Below, piece after piece: positions 17,701 to 25,558 of a stretch of DNA of 64,000 nucleotides. Numbering within the stretch: the first letter of the stretch is position 1; every line of letters starts with the position of its first letter. Origin of the DNA: Streptomyces zaomyceticus (GTDB lineage: Bacteria; Actinomycetota; Actinomycetes; Streptomycetales; Streptomycetaceae); NCBI RefSeq assembly GCF_014656215.1, contig NZ_BNBZ01000002.1, forward strand, positions 62,001 through 126,000, read 5' to 3'. Under the pieces are notes generated by a model, which saw only the letters and a program-made list of their open reading frames with translations, made no database searches and had not been told where the DNA came from. The position numbers and the translations under genes are program-made.

Positions 17701-19647
17701 CCCTGGCGCCGCACCCCGGACGGCGCCCAGCCCGCGACGCTGAGCGCGCTCGCCGCCGACGGCGCCTGCCTGGCGGGCACGATCGTCGAGGAGGTGCGGC
17801 GGCTCTCCCCGCCCGCCGCGCCGCACGACTGGTCGCAGCTGCTCGGCGCGATCGACGCGGTCGCCTGGCGGGCCGCGGTGGCGCCGACTCCCGATCCGGA
17901 GCGGGCCGCGCTCCTCGCGCTCCTGGAGACCTGGGCCGACCAGCCCTTCGCCCGCCCGGGCAGCCGGTGGTGGACGGGCCGCACCTCCGACCCCGCGATC
18001 CTGGACGGGCTGCGGGAGAGCGGTACGCCCGTGGCGTCCGCCGCGGTGTGGGACGGTGGCAGGGCCCGATGGTTCGTGGCGCCCGCCGCCGGGGAGAGGG
18101 ACGGAGACCCCGTCCCGCGGGCCGTTCCCGAGGCCCGGCAGGTGGAGGTCGAGCGGGACGACTCGGCCCGTCTGCGCGCCCTCCTGGCGGCGATCGTCGA
18201 GCACGGCCCCCTCACGGTGCCGGAGTCGGCCGCCGTGCGCTTCGCCGAACGGACGGGCGTCCGACTCCCCGTGGCCCGGCTCGTGCTCGCCGGTCTGGTC
18301 GGCCGTTTCGACCAGGAGGCGCAGCGCTCCCTCGTCCGCAAGGCACCGTACCGGGCGAGCCCGATGACGGCCGAGGCGTACGAGGAGCTCGGCGCACGGC
18401 TCGGCGGCGAAGGCCGGAGGGCCGTTCTGGCCGCCGCGCTGCCCGGGGACCCGGCCGAGCTGTGGCGGCCCGGCGGGATCGAGGCGGCCGTGGAGCGGAT
18501 GGCGGACGAGTGGCGGGAGCGGATCGGCGGGCTGCCCGCCGTGCACGACGAGGCGGCCGACGCCCTGGAGGCCGACCTCGGCCTCTCCGAGGTGTGGGCC
18601 CGGCGCCTCGCGGGCGGCTACGGGGCCGCCGAGGACACGACCGTCCCGGCGGTCGGCTGGGACCTCGCGGCACCCCGGTACGGCCTGGGCGTGGAGGTGC
18701 GGGCGCTGCCGCCGGCGGGACCCGAGCTGCCCTACGGGACCCCCGTCGGCCTCGCGATCGAGCAGATCGCGAGCGCGCTGGTCTGGGCGTGCACCGACCG
18801 GCCCGTCGGTGACCCGGCGGTGAGCGGCGCGACGGCGCTGTACGAGCGGCTGCGGGCCGAACTGTCCCGTCCGGAGCTCCTCGTCGAGCTGCCCGGCGGG
18901 CGGGTCCGGGACACCTCGGCGCGGATCGCCGAGCGCTTCGGGCCCGCGACCCTGCCGGTGTCCCTGGACCGCCGTCAGGAGGAGGGCGAGATGCCGGCCA
19001 TGACGGCGTACGACTCCGGCCCCCTCGTGGTGTGCGCGCCCGGCGGCGACTCCTTCCTGCGGCCGGCCGAGGTCGCCGACCCCGAGGTGTGGCGCCGGGT
19101 CCGCGGGACGACCGACCTCGCGGAGGAACTGGACCGGCTGGCACCGCTGCTCGTCGGAGGCGGACTCGACCGCATGATGCGGCGGGCGGGATCGGGAGCC
19201 GTACCGGACGGCGCGTACGAGGCCGATCCCCGGCGGTCCTGCCCCGAACTGGTCGCCCGTGCGGCGGCGGAGCTCGGCGCAGGGACGGACGCGGCCGCCC
19301 TGTACCTCCAGCTCGCGACGCTCGCCGCGCCCACCGACCGGAACGTACGCAGGTGGAACGGCTGGACGACCAAGCGGCACGCCGAGGTCCGGGCGGAGCT
19401 CCTCGCCACCGGCGCGGTCGTCGAGGCCAAGCGGGCCCGGGCGGGCCGGACCCTGTTCCTGCCCGGCGACTGGACCGAACTGAAGTCCCCGCACCTGCCC
19501 CTGGAGAAGGCGAAGCTGGCGAGCCACCAGGTGCGCCCGATGTACGGCAACCAGGTGCGTTCCCCGTTCGTACGCCTGCAGCCGACGGCTCCCCTGCACG
19601 AGATGTTCGCCGACGCGTGGGAGCGGGAGCGGGGGCAGGGCGCCTGA
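14782..19647 (+). CDS. Unknown giant protein (~1620 residues), partner of the preceding gene
   Basis: I do not recognise this family. The frame is open from a GTG at 14752; the ATG at 14782 (MIASLEALLPVTGRTHVS) is taken as the likely start, though neither has a clear ribosome site. Residues about 1-500 look helical and repeat-like. A linker rich in Ala/Thr/Gly (about 500-550) precedes a beta-rich segment (about 555-720, starting MLTVFGRDRAVAVAPDG) and a second beta-rich segment (about 755-870). The C-terminal half is again helical. The last ~110 residues (from NVRRWNGWTTKRHAEVRAEL) look like a winged-helix or similar compact domain. No membrane segment, signal peptide or obvious nucleotide-binding loop was found. 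Codon use matches the host. It probably acts with the 775-residue protein. Confidence 0.75.
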   Translation: MIASLEALLPVTGRTHVSTTYADWVAAHDPDAAAAARDLTDAMGDELNRSWTKPGAFVDAMAWRARQLPAAHLPWFWDTVGHRLIGYGSRPGGRAYVAARAAEAEHGLPVDPAYRRANGLLFAAGGAMPAKEFGAHQRLLADTLEPAEAYAALGAFLTAWAGSKADLPADLVRRVRASAKAAGHGDAEIARVVAAVVSATRKKSVPDALLIAAEPLLTAHPPTEEIAAGLVEVFPESVTDGGAWLRVLIGCGATEAMEAGRVVPEGGLHHWVGHFTHMYQYAQQPRGGVGRQQLPPEFLDLVGRLGPRLRAAGEPVTAHTTRHHYKGFDADVLDACLAAGVAVVDPGPEIRMRFWGEKSRRDLAALAADPVFGPRLEGTVHAGMMPNWYGAPGRKAGSAVTLLPGNDGIAQEVAGRVGKLVDTVGGGGMAGAEEAVAELETLLDRPTVTALGGIGDALADASAGGALRRSLAAGLPEELAWPALEAVYEEFATGAVSAAADAPAGHGATADGTARQTRKDTVTTAEDAAATGAAASVGAAGLPGVAGVTSTWPMLTVFGRDRAVAVAPDGVRGSCGFTVPQDATMFAVHYVGGSFLVSWTLKPNPYHCDTAFWADRPDEVFTPEDDGGLVPFGGSLDGAYGFQFETADGGGRHAGLRVTRPGDREGIDREELQLGDGSRIWTNAVYGRGWEEVDPVTGVRTGAAPLPDFPGRAASPDPSARPAEADLTLARDALQLAPLPAGTTDSPLGSRDGLVGTRILFRTRYRDNAPDHYLVESIDGRTARFEIDRPGQEPWGLWAPPEGAVEDVVLAEARTPTGVRAYAADGVLLWELDGHHSPRHHWAKPERRVTVSRGVALPPAFWYLLRTRDAAGSKALRSVERHTADKLLAAALDGGEALRAAVARELPDVTDRVLVDAVVAVTERAARVEERRRALHRRVGLLSEAPPVLPSRAVPDTELMPALFGLVVDGESDPWRRTPDGAQPATLSALAADGACLAGTIVEEVRRLSPPAAPHDWSQLLGAIDAVAWRAAVAPTPDPERAALLALLETWADQPFARPGSRWWTGRTSDPAILDGLRESGTPVASAAVWDGGRARWFVAPAAGERDGDPVPRAVPEARQVEVERDDSARLRALLAAIVEHGPLTVPESAAVRFAERTGVRLPVARLVLAGLVGRFDQEAQRSLVRKAPYRASPMTAEAYEELGARLGGEGRRAVLAAALPGDPAELWRPGGIEAAVERMADEWRERIGGLPAVHDEAADALEADLGLSEVWARRLAGGYGAAEDTTVPAVGWDLAAPRYGLGVEVRALPPAGPELPYGTPVGLAIEQIASALVWACTDRPVGDPAVSGATALYERLRAELSRPELLVELPGGRVRDTSARIAERFGPATLPVSLDRRQEEGEMPAMTAYDSGPLVVCAPGGDSFLRPAEVADPEVWRRVRGTTDLAEELDRLAPLLVGGGLDRMMRRAGSGAVPDGAYEADPRRSCPELVARAAAELGAGTDAAALYLQLATLAAPTDRNVRRWNGWTTKRHAEVRAELLATGAVVEAKRARAGRTLFLPGDWTELKSPHLPLEKAKLASHQVRPMYGNQVRSPFVRLQPTAPLHEMFADAWERERGQGA

Positions 19648-19691
19648 CGAGGAGGGACGGCCTCCGGGCGCGGTGCCGACAGCGCGTCCGC

Positions 19692-19743
19692 ACCCGGAGG
19701 TCGTCCGTACGTACCCGGAGATCGTACGTACCCGGAGGACCCC
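19692..19743. repeat. Short direct repeats (ACCCGGAG + TCGTACGT)
   Basis: Three copies of ACCCGGAG, two followed by RTCGT(CC)GTACGT-type sequence, sit between the giant gene and the convergent AcpS-like gene. They contain the palindrome GTACGTAC. No terminator-grade hairpin was found here. Confidence 0.6.
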
Positions 19744-19758
19744 GCAGGGGATCCGCGG

Positions 19759-20256
19759 TCAGTCGTCGTGGAGTGCGGCGACGAAGGCGTGGGCCAGAGT
19801 CCGGGTGTGGGTGAGGGTGATCAGCCACGACCGCACCCCCGCCTCCTCGGCCAGGGCGGCGGCGCGGCCCGTCAGCCGGAGGGACGGGCATCCCGACGCG
19901 GCGCGCACCACCTCGATCTCGGTGAGGACCGAGCCGCTGAGTCCCACGCCCAGTGCCTTGAGCACCGCCTCCTTGGCGGCGAAGCGAACGGCGTACCGCT
20001 CGGCGGAGTCGGCGGGAATGTCGCACCAGGCACGCTCTCCCGGGGTGAACACCCGCGCGGCGAAGCGTGGTTGACGATCGAGAACGGCCCGCATCTCGTC
20101 CACCTCCACCAGGTCCGTGCCCACGCGCAGCACCCGTCTGCCGACCAGTCCGTGCGCCGCGGAGGCGGCGGCCTCGGCGATGACCCGGTCGTCCGCCCCC
20201 GATCCCTCGCAAACCCTTTCGACGGACTGTCCGCCGTCCACCGAACCGATCATCAT
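19759..20256 (-). CDS. AcpS-type 4'-phosphopantetheinyl transferase
   Basis: Holo-acyl-carrier-protein synthase family, which moves phosphopantetheine from CoA to a Ser of a carrier protein. The core begins RVLRVGTDLVEVDEMRAVL with the metal-binding Asp, and the second signature is RYAVRFAAKEAVLKALGVGL. The core is normal length (about 120 residues). With the ATG pair at 20254-20256/20251-20253 as start there is an unusual ~45-residue N-terminal extension, so a downstream GTG near the core is possible. It is divergent from the IlvE-type gene (116 bp). It sits beside an operon encoding a stand-alone acyl carrier protein at 25270-25551, its likely substrate; it may alternatively be the primary-metabolism AcpS. 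Confidence 0.88.
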   Translation of the reverse strand: MMIGSVDGGQSVERVCEGSGADDRVIAEAAASAAHGLVGRRVLRVGTDLVEVDEMRAVLDRQPRFAARVFTPGERAWCDIPADSAERYAVRFAAKEAVLKALGVGLSGSVLTEIEVVRAASGCPSLRLTGRAAALAEEAGVRSWLITLTHTRTLAHAFVAALHDD

Positions 20257-20371
20257 GCCAAGATCCAACTCTCTTGCTCCGTCGAGCGATCGGCCGATAA
20301 GGTGCCGTGCCGTCACCCATGATGGAGCACGCGCGCGCCGTATTCGAGCGCCGACCGAGAGGGTCCCCGCG

Positions 20372-21457
20372 ATGAGTCTGCGGTTCACGCTTCAGTCCAA
20401 CCCCGCTCCCGCGAGCCCCGAGCGGCGCGCCGAGATCCTCGCCGACCCGGGGTTCGGCCAGTACTTCACCGATCACATGGCGCGCGCGGTGTGGACGGCG
20501 GACGGCGGATGGGGCGATGCCGCCGTCGTCCCGTTCGCACCGATCCCCATGCACCCGGCGGCGGCGGTCCTGCACTACGCGCAGGAGATCTTCGAGGGGA
20601 TGAAGGCCTACCGGCACGCGGACGGATCGGTCTGGACGTTCCGTCCGGAGTCCAACGGCGAGCGGTTCGTGCGCTCCGCCCGGCGGCTTGCCCTTCCCGA
20701 GCTCCCGCTGCCGGCCTTCCTCGACTCGGTCACCGAACTCGTCCGGGCCGACCGGGTGTGGGTGCCCACCGGCGGGGAACAGAGCCTCTACCTGCGGCCG
20801 TTCATGTTCGCCTCCGAGCCCTTCCTCGGTGTGCGGCCCGCCGCCGAGGTCACGTACATGGTCATCGCCTCGCCGGTCGGCCCGTACTTCTCCGGCGGCG
20901 TGAAGCCGGTCTCGATCTGGCTCTCCACCGACTACACCCGGGCCGGGCGCGGCGGGACCGGCGCGGCCAAGTGCGGCGGCAACTACGCGGCCAGCCTGGC
21001 GCCGATGCTGGAGGCCGGCGAGCACGGCTGCGACCAGGTCTGCTTCCTGGACGCCGCCGAGGGCCGCTACGTCGAGGAACTCGGCGGCATGAACCTCTAC
21101 TTCGTCACGGACGACGGCCGTCTCGTCACCCCGGAGCTCGGCACGATCCTGGAAGGGGTCACGCGCGCGTCCATCCTCGCCCTCGCCAAGGAGATGGGGC
21201 TCGACGTGGAGGAACGGGCCGTCGAGATCACCGAGTGGCAGGAGGGCGCGCGGAGCGGCGCGATCCGCGAGGTCTTCGCCTGCGGCACCGGTGCGGTGGT
21301 GACGCCCGTCGGCCGGCTCGTCTGGACCGACGGCGAGGTCGTGGCCCCGGACACCGGCGCCGACGACTCGGTGACGATGCGCCTGCGCCGCCGCCTGGTG
21401 GACATCCAGTTCGGCCGGGCGGAGGACCCCCACGGCTGGATGCGGCGCCTCGTCTGA
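20372..21457 (+). CDS. ilvE: Branched-chain amino-acid aminotransferase (IlvE family)
   Basis: A 361-residue PLP fold-type IV aminotransferase. The ATG follows GAGAGGG. The PLP Schiff-base lysine is K200 in GGTGAAKCGGNYAASLA. Other family marks are HYAQEIFEGMKAYRHADG, the VEELGGMN loop and the C-terminal HGWMRRLV. It would interconvert Val/Leu/Ile and their 2-oxo acids. It is one of three IlvE-like genes within 14 kb, convergent with the 13-gene biosynthetic operon. It could be the primary-metabolism enzyme or supply that pathway. Confidence 0.93.
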   Translation: MSLRFTLQSNPAPASPERRAEILADPGFGQYFTDHMARAVWTADGGWGDAAVVPFAPIPMHPAAAVLHYAQEIFEGMKAYRHADGSVWTFRPESNGERFVRSARRLALPELPLPAFLDSVTELVRADRVWVPTGGEQSLYLRPFMFASEPFLGVRPAAEVTYMVIASPVGPYFSGGVKPVSIWLSTDYTRAGRGGTGAAKCGGNYAASLAPMLEAGEHGCDQVCFLDAAEGRYVEELGGMNLYFVTDDGRLVTPELGTILEGVTRASILALAKEMGLDVEERAVEITEWQEGARSGAIREVFACGTGAVVTPVGRLVWTDGEVVAPDTGADDSVTMRLRRRLVDIQFGRAEDPHGWMRRLV

Positions 21458-21477
21458 TCCGACGGCGGAGCACCGGG

Positions 21478-21508
21478 GGCCGCGCCCGCCGAAGGAGCGT
21501 GCGCGGCC
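21478..21508. terminator. Terminator-like hairpin after ilvE
   Basis: An 8-bp stem, GGCCGCGC at 21478-21485 with GCGCGGCC at 21501-21508, just after the ilvE stop. It is weaker than the other hairpins in the window. Confidence 0.5.
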
Positions 21509-21607
21509 CAGGAGGACGGGGCAGGCCTGAGCGGGCCGCCCGCGCCGAGGGCCCCGCGGGCACCTCGCCCACAGTGCCCGCCCGCGGTGCCCGCGCCTTC
21601 GGTGACT

Positions 21608-21672
21608 GCCCGCAGCGCCCGCCCGCAGCGCCCGCCCGCAGCGCCCGCCCGCAGCGCCCGCCCGCGGGGCCC
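21608..21672. repeat. 13-bp tandem repeat (CCCGCAGCGCCCG), ~4.5 units
   Basis: Four head-to-tail copies of CCCGCAGCGCCCG plus a degenerate fifth (CCCGCGGGGCCCG) run up to five bases from the stop codon of the subtilase gene. This is a candidate variable-number repeat. No function is evident. Confidence 0.85.
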
Positions 21673-21676
21673 GTCC

Positions 21677-23050
21677 TCAGGGCCCGTGCGGCCCCGCCGT
21701 CAGCAGGCCGAGACCCACCGCCCCGTTCGGGCACACATCCCCGCACTCGTCGCCGGTGGACGTGGCTCCCTCCGTGACCGGGAGGCAGGCGTCCGCCAGA
21801 TCCTCGGCGCGCAGGGCACGGCCCCTGCCCACACCCCGCTGGACGGCGAGCGCCACCACTCCGGCGGCGTACGCGGTCGCACCCGACGTCCCGCTGGAGA
21901 CCAGCCAGCCGTCGTCCGGTGCCGTCCCGTCGTAGGCGCTGTTCCGCCGGTCGAAGAGACAGCCCGGCTGGGTCGGGAAGACGATGTAGTCACCGTTCGG
22001 CAGCATGCCGCAGGGCCCGGACAGATCGGGGACGCTCCGGCCGGGGAAGACCGCCGAGCGGTAGCTCGACGCCAGGTCGGAGGCGCGCCGCCGCCCGTCC
22101 GGCCCGACATGGACGCCGCCGACCGTCAAAGCGCCCGGGGTGGCCACCGACTGGAACATGGCACTGGGCCGATCGGTGGAACCGTTGCCGGCGGCGAACA
22201 GGACGGTGATGCCCCGCCGGACCGCGTCGGCGACCTCCAGGTGCAGCTGCGGCTCCTCCCGCAGGGTGCCCCAGCTGCACGAGACGACGTCCGGTTCGAG
22301 GCTCACCGCCCGCTGGAACGCGGCGAGCGGGAAGGAGAACGCCTCGTTCGCCATCTTGACCATCGTGAGCTCCGCCCGGGGGGCGACAGCCAGGAGCAAC
22401 GCCGACATCGCGGTGCCGTGCCCGCGCTCGTCGGCGGCCGGGTCGAGGCCGGTGACGGCGGGTACCACGGAGGTCGTGTACCCGTGCGCCCGGTGATGCG
22501 GATGCGCGTACAGTCCGGTGTCGACCATGACCACCCGCACCCCGTCCCCCCGGATCCCGGCGGCGTGGAGCGACTCCGCGCCCGCGACCCGCACGGCGTC
22601 CTCGGGCAGACGCAGACAGCGGTCGGTACGGGGCAGCGGCGGGGCGGCGTCGACGGTCAGCTCGAAGCCCGACCGGGGGACCCGTATCTCGGCGATCAGT
22701 TCGGGGTGCAGCCGTGACCGCAGCTCGCGCGGGGCGGTGAGTTCATGGCGGACGGATCCCCGGATGTACTTGTTGCGCACCGGGACCACGGGGCTGCCGA
22801 AGACCTCCGCGATCCGTGCGTTGTCCCCGGCGACGGTGAGGCCGACGCCCGTCCGCGCCTCGACGTCCAGCCCCTCGCGGGTGAACGCGTCGGCCAGGCG
22901 GTCGACGACGCCCGGGGCGGGCAGGAACTCCTCCACCGGCACGCGCGACAACTGGGCCGGCTCGTCCCCCAGCTGTCGCCCGGTGGCCGAGCGGGGGACG
23001 ACGGTGACGACGCCGCGCCGCTCGAAGCGGGCGAACTCCTCCTCCACCAT
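21677..23050 (-). CDS. Cytoplasmic subtilisin-family (S8) serine peptidase
   Basis: A 457-residue subtilase with a complete catalytic set: Asp177 (VVMVDTGL), His211 (ERGHGTAMS), oxyanion Asn289 (LFAAGNGS) and Ser389 (VSSGTSGATAYAAG). Residues 1-150 form an extra domain resembling a pro-region, but there is no signal peptide, so it should act inside the cell. Near the C-terminus a CGDVC pair occurs. It is the last gene of the 13-gene operon, 14 bp after the adenylation gene. In that context it may process a peptide intermediate, a leader or a partner enzyme; no precursor peptide gene was found. A housekeeping role is less likely given the tight linkage. Confidence 0.88.
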   Translation of the reverse strand: MVEEEFARFERRGVVTVVPRSATGRQLGDEPAQLSRVPVEEFLPAPGVVDRLADAFTREGLDVEARTGVGLTVAGDNARIAEVFGSPVVPVRNKYIRGSVRHELTAPRELRSRLHPELIAEIRVPRSGFELTVDAAPPLPRTDRCLRLPEDAVRVAGAESLHAAGIRGDGVRVVMVDTGLYAHPHHRAHGYTTSVVPAVTGLDPAADERGHGTAMSALLLAVAPRAELTMVKMANEAFSFPLAAFQRAVSLEPDVVSCSWGTLREEPQLHLEVADAVRRGITVLFAAGNGSTDRPSAMFQSVATPGALTVGGVHVGPDGRRRASDLASSYRSAVFPGRSVPDLSGPCGMLPNGDYIVFPTQPGCLFDRRNSAYDGTAPDDGWLVSSGTSGATAYAAGVVALAVQRGVGRGRALRAEDLADACLPVTEGATSTGDECGDVCPNGAVGLGLLTAGPHGP

Positions 23051-23064
23051 GCGGAGTCTTCCCT

Positions 23065-24636
23065 TCAGCTGTTCGCGAGTGCCCGCAGGCGGTGCCGGTC
23101 GAGTTTGCCGGACGGTGTCAGGTTCACGTCCTCGTCGGCCAGGAAGTCGATCCGGGCCGGGAGCATGTAGTCCGGCAGCCGGAGCGCCAGCTCCCGCCGC
23201 AGCTCGGTCTCACCGGAACCGGAAGCGTCCCCCCGGCCCAGGACGAAGAGGGTGATGGCCCGGCCCGTCAGGGGGTGCTCGGCGGGCACCGCGCAGCAGT
23301 CCGTCACCCAGGCCACGGCGAGGGTGGCCGCCTCCACCTCGGACAGATGGACCAGATTCCCGTTGATCTTGAGGGCGTCGTCACGGCGGCCGAGGAACAC
23401 CAGCGCGCCGTCGTCCCGGCGCCGGACGTAGTCGCCGGAACGGTAGTAGCGGCCGCCGTCGGGCCCCGGCAGCTCCACCACCGCCCGGGCGGTGAGTCCG
23501 GGTTCGCCGCAGTAGCCCACCATCACCTGCGGGCCGCCGATCAGCAGCTCCCCGGTCGCGCCGTTCGCGACCGGCCGGAGCTCGTCGTCGACGACGAGGA
23601 GGTCGACGTGCGGCAGCGGGCCGCCGATCGGCAGGAACTCCTCCGTGTACCCGGCGATGTCGTCGGTCAGGTAGAGCGTCGCGCTGTGGGTGGTCTCGGT
23701 CGGCCCGTACCCGTGGACGTACGTGAGTCCCGGAGCGAAGGCGGCGAAGGCCCGCAGCACCGGCACCGGGCACGCCTCGCCGCCGAACCAGAGGCGCCGC
23801 AGGGAGCTCAGGTCGCGCCGGCCGGCGTCGCTGAAACGGCCGACCAGCATACGGATCACCGAGGGGATGAGCAGTGTGTCGGTGATCCGCCACTCCTCGA
23901 CGGCCCGGGTGATCTGGGTGGCCATCCGCAGCCGGGGGAGCAGATGGACGCTGCCGCCGACCAGGAAGGTCGACCAGAGGTCGACGACCGAGGCGTCGAA
24001 GAAGAGCGGCGCCACGTTCAGGAAACGCATGCCGTCCTCGAAGCCGACCACCTTCTGCACCCCTTCGAGCAGGGCGCACAGGGCACGGTGGCTGATCACG
24101 ACGCCCTTGGGCGAGCCGGTCGATCCCGAGGTGAAGACCACGTACGCGGGGTCGTCGGGGCTCCGGTCCGCCGGGTCCGCGGGACGTACCTCGCTCTCGG
24201 CCGCCGGATTCCACCCGCCGTCCCCGGGAGCGTCCCCGACGGTGACCACGCGGCCGGCCGGCGCGCCGTCGAGCAGCCCCCGGTGACCGGGCTCGACCAC
24301 GGTGACGGTGGGACCGCACAGCCCGAGCAGCACGGCGACCCGGGCGGCGGGCAGCGACTCGTCCACCGGCACGTACCGGGCTCCGAGCCGCAGCGCCGCC
24401 CACATCACCGTCACCGAGGCGACGGACTTGTCCATCACCATCGCGACCGTGGAGCCCCGGCCGACGCCGAGTCCGGCCAGCAGGTCGGCCAGCGCCTGCG
24501 TCCGGCGGGCGAGGGTCCGGTAGGAGACCACCTCGCCGGTGTCGAGCGCCACCACGGCCGTGACGTCGCTCTCGCGGCGGCGTTCCAGGATCAGGTCGGC
24601 GAGCGTCGGCACACCCCCCTCCGGGTACGCGTTCAT
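23065..24636 (-). CDS. Stand-alone NRPS-type adenylation enzyme
   Basis: A 523-residue AMP-forming enzyme that should activate an amino or aryl acid and load it on the nearby carrier protein. Core motifs are present: YVVFTSGSTGSPKGV (A3), FFDASVVDLW (A4), YVHGYGPTETTHS (A5), GRYYRSGDYVRR (A7), DALKINGNLVHL (A8) and LTPSGKLDRHRL with the A10 lysine. Aligning by hand to GrsA gives pocket residues D-A-V-L-W-G-G-H-S, which I cannot match to a known substrate. There is no fused carrier or condensation domain. The ATG overlaps the hydrolase stop by 4 bp. Confidence 0.9.
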   Translation of the reverse strand: MNAYPEGGVPTLADLILERRRESDVTAVVALDTGEVVSYRTLARRTQALADLLAGLGVGRGSTVAMVMDKSVASVTVMWAALRLGARYVPVDESLPAARVAVLLGLCGPTVTVVEPGHRGLLDGAPAGRVVTVGDAPGDGGWNPAAESEVRPADPADRSPDDPAYVVFTSGSTGSPKGVVISHRALCALLEGVQKVVGFEDGMRFLNVAPLFFDASVVDLWSTFLVGGSVHLLPRLRMATQITRAVEEWRITDTLLIPSVIRMLVGRFSDAGRRDLSSLRRLWFGGEACPVPVLRAFAAFAPGLTYVHGYGPTETTHSATLYLTDDIAGYTEEFLPIGGPLPHVDLLVVDDELRPVANGATGELLIGGPQVMVGYCGEPGLTARAVVELPGPDGGRYYRSGDYVRRRDDGALVFLGRRDDALKINGNLVHLSEVEAATLAVAWVTDCCAVPAEHPLTGRAITLFVLGRGDASGSGETELRRELALRLPDYMLPARIDFLADEDVNLTPSGKLDRHRLRALANS

Positions 24637-25277
24637 CCGTCCTCCTGCCAGGTGAGAGGGGATTCGAGCCGCCGCCGGATCGCGTCGAGCAGCTCGGGGA
24701 ACGTCTCCATCTGCTGCTCGTACGAACCGAAGTGGCCCATGCCGTCCATCGCCGTGAAGTCGCTGCCCGTCAGTTCGTGCAGTTCCTCGGCGATCTCGAA
24801 GGGGACCCAGGGGTCGTCCTTGGAGTGGAACTGTGCGATGAAGCGCTGGTTGGCCCGGATGGCGTCCCAGTCCCACGGCCGGTCGAAGAACCCGCTGCGG
24901 CGCTCCAGTTCGAAGCCGCAGTCGGTGTGGTGTCCGGCCACGGCGAAGGTACCGAGCAGCGGCGCCGTCTCCGCGTACCGGAACGCGGCGAGCGCGCCGG
25001 AGGAGTGGCCGACGATCACCGTGTTCTCGTCGGGCCGGACGACATCCGTGAGGTAGGGCAGCCAGAACCGCATCCGGCCCTTGATCGGGTCCGGAAAGGT
25101 CTCGGCCACCACCCGGTGGCCGAGGGCCTCCAACTCCCGTCTGAGGTACGGGAACCAGATGCCCTCGACGCTCGCGCCGGCGTTCCCGTGGATCAGGACG
25201 ATCCGCAGGTCCGCCCGGGAGCGGGGCCGGACGGGCCCCGCTCCCGCGTCCGGCCCCGTCGTGGAGATCTCAGACAG
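24633..25277 (-). CDS. Alpha/beta hydrolase of the RBBP9/YdeN type, apparently with a CTG start
   Basis: A small serine hydrolase. The nucleophile is in VIVGHSSGALAAFRYA, the Asp in FHSKDDPWVPFEIAEEL and the His in DGMGHFGSYEQQ. The family's N-terminal strand IVLIHGNAGASVEGIWFPYL is also encoded in frame. That strand lies upstream of the first ATG/GTG/TTG in the frame (a TTG at 25131-25133), so the true start must be non-standard. A CTG at 25275-25277 preceded by GAGGTG four bases upstream is the best candidate and would overlap the carrier-protein gene by 8 bp. The predicted length is 214 residues. The role is probably hydrolytic release or editing on the carrier protein (type II thioesterase-like), by context. 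Confidence 0.75.
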   Translation of the reverse strand: MSEISTTGPDAGAGPVRPRSRADLRIVLIHGNAGASVEGIWFPYLRRELEALGHRVVAETFPDPIKGRMRFWLPYLTDVVRPDENTVIVGHSSGALAAFRYAETAPLLGTFAVAGHHTDCGFELERRSGFFDRPWDWDAIRANQRFIAQFHSKDDPWVPFEIAEELHELTGSDFTAMDGMGHFGSYEQQMETFPELLDAIRRRLESPLTWQEDG

Positions 25278-25551
25278 GGGACACCTCGTCGTCCAGGAGC
25301 TCCTCGAGCAGCTCGGACAGCGAACCCAGGGTCGCGAAGTTCTCGACGGTCAGCAGCTCGGGTTCGAGCTCGATGTCGTAGAACGTCTCGAAGGCCAGGG
25401 TCAGTTCGATCATCTGGGTCGAGTTCAGCGAGAGCCCGCCGTTGAACAGCGGGGTCCCGGATGAGAGCTCGACCCGCTGGTGCGGGAAGATCTCGGCGAT
25501 GACCTTGCGGAGGTCGTCCTCGATGTCCGCCCGGGTCTTGCGGTCGCTCAC
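25270..25551 (-). CDS. Stand-alone acyl/peptidyl carrier protein
   Basis: A 93-residue acidic carrier protein. The phosphopantetheine site is Ser44 in NGGLSLNSTQMIELTLAFE, a slightly unusual LNST version of the usual DSL motif. The GTG start at 25549-25551 has GAGAGGAG about 11 nt upstream, inside the end of the radical SAM gene. Its neighbours are the radical SAM enzyme upstream and the hydrolase and adenylation enzyme downstream. This implies that a substrate is adenylated, loaded here, modified while tethered and released. The AcpS-like enzyme at 19759 is a candidate activator. Confidence 0.88.
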   Translation of the reverse strand: MSDRKTRADIEDDLRKVIAEIFPHQRVELSSGTPLFNGGLSLNSTQMIELTLAFETFYDIELEPELLTVENFATLGSLSELLEELLDDEVSPV

Positions 25552-25558
25552 CCTCGGT

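Noticed and set aside
14755..19599. A very long open frame on the minus strand opposite the giant gene
   Set aside because: Its translation is low-complexity Arg/Gly/Pro/His-rich, the usual antisense shadow of high-GC genes. The plus-strand frame has normal protein composition and codon bias.
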